Shown: one piece after another, positions 59,301 to 64,000 of the stretch
Layout: each line of letters begins with the position of its first letter
How positions within the stretch are numbered: the stretch's first letter is position 1
Assembly (NCBI GenBank): GCA_037127255.1
Contig: JBANSL010000020.1
Coordinates: 49,947,098-50,011,097, forward strand
DNA from: Persicaria tinctoria
Lineage: Eukaryota; Streptophyta; Magnoliopsida; Caryophyllales; Polygonaceae
Reading direction: 5' to 3'
DNA length: 64,000 nucleotides
The notes under the pieces: model-generated
Databases searched by the model: none
The model's input: the letters and a program-made list of their open reading frames with translations, nothing else
What the model was told of the DNA's origin: nothing
Position numbers and translations under genes: made by a program

Positions 59301-59425
59301 TCCCCCTTTATTATTGACCTAAAAATTGAATTTGAAACCTCGACCCGTACCTGGATTGCAAGATCCGAACAAGGGGTTTTATCCCTTGAAACGTAACCCG
59401 GAAATTATAATTCTGGGCCGTTACA
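56392..59425 (+). mobile_element. Gypsy-type solo LTR, copy B, inside the 5' LTR
   Basis: It begins TGTAAAGGCCCGGATTTTC and ends GGGCCGTTACA, with TTATC at 56387-56391 and 59426-59430. The length is 3034 bp. It is the same family as 43292-46430 in opposite orientation. The GC-rich portion at 56600-57400 gives spurious frames on both strands. Confidence 0.85.
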
Positions 59426-59462
59426 TTATCCATCTCTAATATAATAATATTATAACAAATAA

Positions 59463-60156
59463 CCATTTCTTTAAGAATACTAATCATACACTCATTCCTT
59501 GCATCTCATAATGTTTATTGATTTCACAATTGAAGAAGGTGGCAACAAGACAGAGTTAGCAACCAATAGCCATGACAAAAACTTATGAGAAATTACTTCA
59601 TATTAAAACAGTCGACTTCCATAATATGTAAAACACGGCAAAGATTTAATTACATTTTCATTTCAATGCATATAATGCTCTTATATATAAAAACTTATAA
59701 CCAACAACTGTCATTACTCATCAGGAAATGACCTCCTTCACTTCTAATGCTTTGGAGATCTAGTCTCCGCCAGAAGAGAATCCCTCTGATCCTTACACCA
59801 AATCCTACCCATTTTGTCAATGGAGACATGGAATGGGAGCTTAAATATATTGAAGGAAACTAAATATTATAGATCACACCATAACTTTTATCACTAAGTA
59901 TCTCGGTTATATTTTGAACCTATAACTACAATTTTTTGCTGTTTTAGTCTTTCAAACCTTTAAACTCTACATCATTTCCTTTACAACAGTAGTTTACCCT
60001 TGTCTGATGTGTAATGATGGTTATATCTACTACAATACTAAAATGCCCTATATAATACTTGTTCTCTACTTATATGTAATTCCGAGCTCTTTCTCCTTGA
60101 TTTCCTAGTATTTGTTGCTTTTGTACAAACATCAACACTCATACTAATACTAACAA
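59463..60156. other. AT-rich intergenic DNA
   Basis: Before the big insertion this was contiguous with 40495. No gene is recognised. Confidence 0.4.
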
Positions 60157-60390
60157 ATGTACAAAATTCAAATTATAGCAAATGCACTTATGTTATCAAT
60201 GATGTATGTACAAACCGTTGAATCATCTCAGCAAAATTACCAAACTAATTATTCTTTGTGCCACCTAAGTCGTCTTCTTCTTCTCTTCGATTCCACTTCT
60301 CTTCTGCATACTCAAGGTTGCAATAGGGCTTCAGACTCTAAGAAAAGAGCATCTCCAACTACCGGAACAGATAATTCGTTAAAGCATGAG
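60157..60390 (+). CDS. Possible first exon of a small secreted peptide gene (unrecognised)
   Basis: 78 codons start MYKIQIIANALMLSMMYVQT, which looks like a cleavable signal peptide ending near VES. A polar segment follows, then a basic stretch SDSKKRASPTTGTDNSLKHE, and GAG|GTATAC is a plausible donor in phase. No family motif is certain; a peptide-hormone precursor is only a suggestion. TATA-like TATATAATAC lies at about 60049. It could equally be a chance frame. Confidence 0.2.
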
Positions 60391-60587
60391 GTATACACAC
60401 ACACACACATTATCCTTTCTCAGAAACGCCTCCTTCACACTCCTCCTTTCCTTTTCACCCTATTTGTTTTCTTTCTTATTCCTATTATATTTGTTGGTGT
60501 TTTCCCATAACCATAAGGCTTGTATTCTTTGTTGGAAGTTTGTTATCAAAGTCAAAATATAAGTCCCATTCTGCTTTGCCATTGCAG

Positions 60588-61745
60588 TCATTCCCATCTT
60601 TGTCATTGTAGTCAACATCTTCGTGAGTTTCAGCTTTGCTACTATATATGGTATTGTTGTAAGTTGTTGGGATGCTCAACATCATCACCACTGGCTTGGC
60701 TATTGATGCTTACGGCTCTATCGGTGACAATGCTGGTAGCATTGCTGAGATGGATGGAAACACCACTGCTGCTATCGGGAAGGTTTAATATCCCCTTGAT
60801 AATCTTTTTAAAAAAAATGTAATACTATCACCTGACCTGACTTGGTGTCAATGTTGATGAAATTAATTTTTTCTTTTGATTTGATTTGCGATAGGATATG
60901 CTGCCCTTGTGTCTCTTGCCCTCTTCGGTGCCTTTTTGAGTTGTGCTTCTATCTCAACTGTTGACGTTTTGACTCCAAAGGTCTTCATTGGTTTGATTGT
61001 CACCCCTATGCTTCCGTACTGGTTCTCGACCATGACCATGAACAATGTGGGTAAAGCTACCTTGAAGATGGCTGAAGAAGTGCGCATACAGTTCAACACC
61101 ATCTCTGGTCTCATGGAAGGCCTTGCGAAACCCGACTATGCCATGCGCGTTAAGATCTCCACAGACGCCTCTATCAAGGAGATGAGGGTGCTCTTGTTAT
61201 GTTTACACCTCTCATCGTTAAGATCCTCTTTAGTGTCAAAAACTTTTCTTGTGTCCTTGCTGGATCTCTCGTCTCCAGTGTTCAGGTAACAACAACTAAG
61301 AGTCTATTATCATATAACTTGCACAAGTACTGCACTAGAATTTTGACAAGCTGTTGATTTTTTGTCTTTTTTTCTTGGGATCAGATTGCCATCTCTACAT
61401 CCAACACTGGTGGTGCTTGGGATAATGCCAAAAAGTACATTGAGGTATGACCTTAATTTACCTAAAGAGTGTGTTTGTTGAGCGTCGCCTGTGTTCCGAA
61501 GAGAGATTTCACAACTCTTGTTGCCTTTTGCAGGCTGAAGTTTCAGAGCACGCGAGGTAGCTTGGACCAAAGGGATCCGACGCACACAAGGCAGCTGTGA
61601 TCAGAGACACCATCGGATACCCTCTCAAGGACACGTCTGGTCCATCCCTTAACATCCTCATCAAGCTCATGGCATTCGAGTCATTGGTCTTCGACTCTTT
61701 GCACCATTCTTTGCCACCCATGGTGGGTTGCTCTTCAAGCTTTTC
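60588..61745 (+). pseudogene. Vacuolar H+-pyrophosphatase (type I) pseudogene, C-terminal third
   Basis: Segments in order: [39 protein letters not shown]; 60895 onward [45 protein letters not shown]; 61385-61444 [15 protein letters not shown]; 61534 onward [27 protein letters not shown]. These are hallmark parts of the plant AVP/VHP proton pump. Introns at 60783-60894, 61289-61384 and 61445-61533 keep GT-AG borders, so this is a duplicated gene piece and not a processed copy. Lesions: about 18 codons missing before [10 protein letters not shown], frameshifts near 60660, 61184 and 61691, and a TAG at 61558-61560. Confidence 0.9.
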
Positions 61746-63025
61746 TAGAAAAGATTATCAAAACCTCCCATTCTGCAAACTCAAGGGAATGTCAAGTACT
61801 ACCATCTCCTTCATCTTTACATGATGGGTCTTTAGTCTTCTGTTTTCGTGTCAATTTTTGAGAACTTCAGCTTGTCAAGCTTATCAATGCTCGAGAAACT
61901 CCCAACCTCTTTAAGTTGGGTTGGAGTCCTATGATGACGACAACAAGGACGGTGATGATTATGTAACAGTCCTTGCAATGAAAAACATAGCTGTAGTTAA
62001 ACTCTATTCTATTCCTTTGTTCGATAGACAAACGTTTTTGCATTTTGAACTTATGATCTGCATTTGCAACTTTCATATTCATCCACAATTTTTTATATAA
62101 AAAAATCCACTTGCAGGGACTCCCATCTGATTTTTGCAGGAAGAACATGTCCGAGCTCTTAGAATGATAAATCTGGTGGATGAAGAGGACAATGAGTCTC
62201 CAGTTGTGTATTTGGCCAGCAAATAGGGGCTTAGTGGAGGCTATAAAGGTTTAGGTTGAAGCTAGTACTCTTTCCTTTGATTACATCCTAATCTAAACAT
62301 GTAATTTCATTCCATTTGAAACCACATACTAAGCCGTGCGTCGCATGGCCTTCTACTTAGTATAAAAAATGTGATTTCCCTTATGAACAGTAAACTAAAC
62401 AATAAAAAGAGTTGATACTTTAGTTTTGGGCCTAAATTCAACCCATTACAATATAGACACATATTTACCCTATAATAAAGTTTGGCCCAAATAAATATTA
62501 AATATTACTTTAACCTATTTACCCATTAAGTCTAAACTCATTGGGCTCTCCAAGCCCCCGACTGAACTCTAACTCTTTAGGTTTATACGGAAGCTCAAGA
62601 GTCACAATCATTGAATTTCATCAACTCATTCCAATCCTTTTATATGAAATGTGAGTTCCCTTATGATTTATGAACAGTAAACTAAACAACAAAAAGAAAT
62701 TAATGGTTGAATAGAGTATGCTCCATTTCTTCTTTTTTTTTTTTTTTTTGGGGGGGGGGTTGTTTTGGCTTATGATCATTTTGATATATGTCATATGTTT
62801 CTAAAACTGAATCCAATTGGTTTACTTGTATTTTCAGTCAATACTTGTTTAAACAAAAATGTTAAAATATGAAGGGAAAATCGAACCGAAAAGGGAAATT
62901 GGACGAGTTCTGGTTAAGATTATATTGCATATTTCTGTAAGATTGAATTGAATATGAGTGTTGATTGACTTTTGATTATTGTGCTTTATATACTCCATGT
63001 TGATTACCTCGCCACTAGTCTCTGA
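61746..63025. other. Intergenic DNA with one exon-like frame
   Basis: 62140-62226 follows a good acceptor (TTTTTGCAG) and reads EEHVRALRMINLVDEEDNES, VVYLASK, stop. It may be a last exon of an unknown or decayed gene. The rest is AT-rich; a G run follows a T run at 62733-62759. Confidence 0.3.
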
Positions 63026-63650
63026 GAGCATCTCCCATGGTAAGCCAAAAAATGGGTTTTGGCCTAATTTTACTCCCATCCTAGGCCAAAACCCATTTTA
63101 ACCTTTTTGTTTTTGGCCTATTTCCAAAACAAAGGCTAAATTTGGCTTCCTCTTTTGGAAGGCCAAATGCAATTTATTTATTTATTTATTTATTTTAAGT
63201 GTTTAATATTTATGTAAATCTATAAATAATACAATTATAAATCTATATATTATATAGTTAGGATTTTTAATTAAAAATAAAAGTTGTAGTAATGTAAAGA
63301 TATTCATGAGTTCTTCGATATGAATATAATATTTGACATATTTAAATTATCATTGCATAAGTAATATTTTTAGAAGATGACATTAATCTTTTTTATTATA
63401 GATTCATCAAAATTATAATAAAAAAATAAATATTATGTTGCTTAATGCACTAAAGATATAATCGAGTGACGGAAATGAGATGTAAAAGTTCTAAATTATA
63501 TTAGTGTTTATAGGAAATTTAGCCTACCAAAATTGGCCTACGGTGGGAACAACAAAGTCATATAATAGGCCAAAAGAGAATATTCTATAGAATATTCTCT
63601 TTTGATAGGCTATTTCCCCTAGCCATTATGACTTACGGGGGAAGATGCTC
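63026..63650. mobile_element. PIF/Harbinger-like MITE
   Basis: Ends GAGCATCTCCCATGGTAAG and, read inward from the right, GAGCATCTTCCCCCGTAAG. Flanked by TGA on both sides. 625 bp, AT-rich, non-coding. Confidence 0.8.
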
Positions 63651-63930
63651 TGATAAAAAAGCCTACAAAGAACAATTCTATTTTTGCAATTATATTCATA
63701 TTTACTTAGAATATAAAAAAGTTGCATGTGGATTCAACTCGAAACCCGCATGCGGGGTTTCAACTAATGTTATAAATGGAAAACTCTGCTAGGTTCAACC
63801 AAAAAATCATTTAAAGAGTTTGTCAATGGAAAGGTATTTAAAAAAATTGCACGAAAACCCCTTTAATTTGCAAGCTTAAATTACCAGAGAATTGAAAACG
63901 AGTATTTACATTGGTTACTTGAAAATTCAG

Positions 63931-64000
63931 CATGTGCAATGGTGAGCCTTGGGGCTCTTATAATTGCCACATAGGAAAAAAATGGTGAAAAATAAAATTT
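63931..64000 (+). mobile_element. MITE of the 28358-28925 family, cut by the window end
   Basis: AGCATGTGCAATGGTGAGCC and the next 45 bases match the left end of the element at 28358 almost base for base. Confidence 0.8.

Larger units (their letters stand above)
40501..59457 (-). mobile_element. Non-autonomous copia-like LTR element filled with a hairpin array and with nested insertions
   Basis: The 3' LTR is 40501-40655. The 5' LTR is 56265-56391 plus 59431-59457, split by a solo LTR. The flanks AATAA at 40496-40500 and AATAA at 59458-59462 form a 5-bp target duplication. A polypurine tract adjoins the 3' LTR, and a CGTTATCAGCACGA primer-site-like sequence adjoins the 5' LTR; both point to the minus strand. 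No gag, protease, integrase or RT motif was found in the element's own sequence. It carries an F-box PP2-B fragment and three blocks of short hairpins. Removing the nested insertions leaves roughly 6-7 kb. The LTRs differ at about one base in nine, so the insertion is not recent. Confidence 0.75.

Noticed and set aside
60340..60390. CLE-type peptide motif in KKRASPTTGTDNSLKH
   Set aside because: The core CLE residues (R-x-V-P-x-G-P-x-P-x-H-x) are not present.

Overview
This window looks like nuclear DNA of a flowering plant. It has spliced genes with GT-AG introns, AT-rich intergenic DNA, Stowaway, Harbinger, hAT and Helitron elements, tRNA-derived SINEs, L1-type LINEs and gypsy and copia LTRs. 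A core eudicot, perhaps an asterid, would fit, but no species can be named. Most of the window is transposons nested in transposons; ordinary genes lie mainly between 17 and 34 kb.

Layout. 1-12403 is the right-hand part of a large CACTA-type transposon. It ends in TAGTG, carries arrays of GTTCGTYGCYTGAA subterminal motifs, has captured pieces of a CIPK protein kinase gene, and is itself invaded at 608-4706 by a non-LTR retroelement with a reverse transcriptase and a restriction-like endonuclease. The CACTA sits inside a dead L1 LINE (12404-13807). 13.8-17.2 kb holds a SINE, a hAT element, two Stowaway MITEs and a Helitron with an internal tandem duplication. 17.4-34.6 kb is the genic part: a two-exon zinc-ribbon mini-gene, a nine-exon NADH-cytochrome b5 reductase, an eight-exon apyrase-like gene whose first two catalytic motifs are degenerate, and an intronless F-box/WD40 gene of the FBX2 (At5g21040) type. 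34.9-36.7 kb is a small-LTR element with a LINE RNase H fragment in its LTR. 38.6-40.2 kb is an RPA-like OB-fold gene remnant.

The most unusual object is 40501-59457. It reads as one non-autonomous, copia-like LTR element on the minus strand. It has 154-155 bp LTRs, a primer-binding-like site, a polypurine tract and an AATAA target duplication. It encodes no recognisable gag or pol. Instead it carries a broken fragment of an F-box PP2-B gene next to the primer site, and its interior is filled with an array of several dozen short hairpins. Their stems differ from one to the next, but almost all enclose the same core, C-TTCN-G (N = A, G or T; occasionally TACG or TGCG). The array is split into three blocks (41.0-42.7, 48.2-49.1 and 53.3-54.7 kb) by later insertions: a MULE-like element, a poly(A) retroelement carrying a gypsy solo LTR, and a hAT piece. 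Another solo LTR split the 5' LTR. The same hairpin also lies beside the TATA box in both LTRs.

59.46-64 kb holds a decayed but intron-retaining vacuolar H+-pyrophosphatase pseudogene, a possible small secreted peptide ORF, and two Harbinger-like MITEs, one cut by the window end. The four or five credible host genes have no evident joint pathway; as usual in plants they are independent transcription units.
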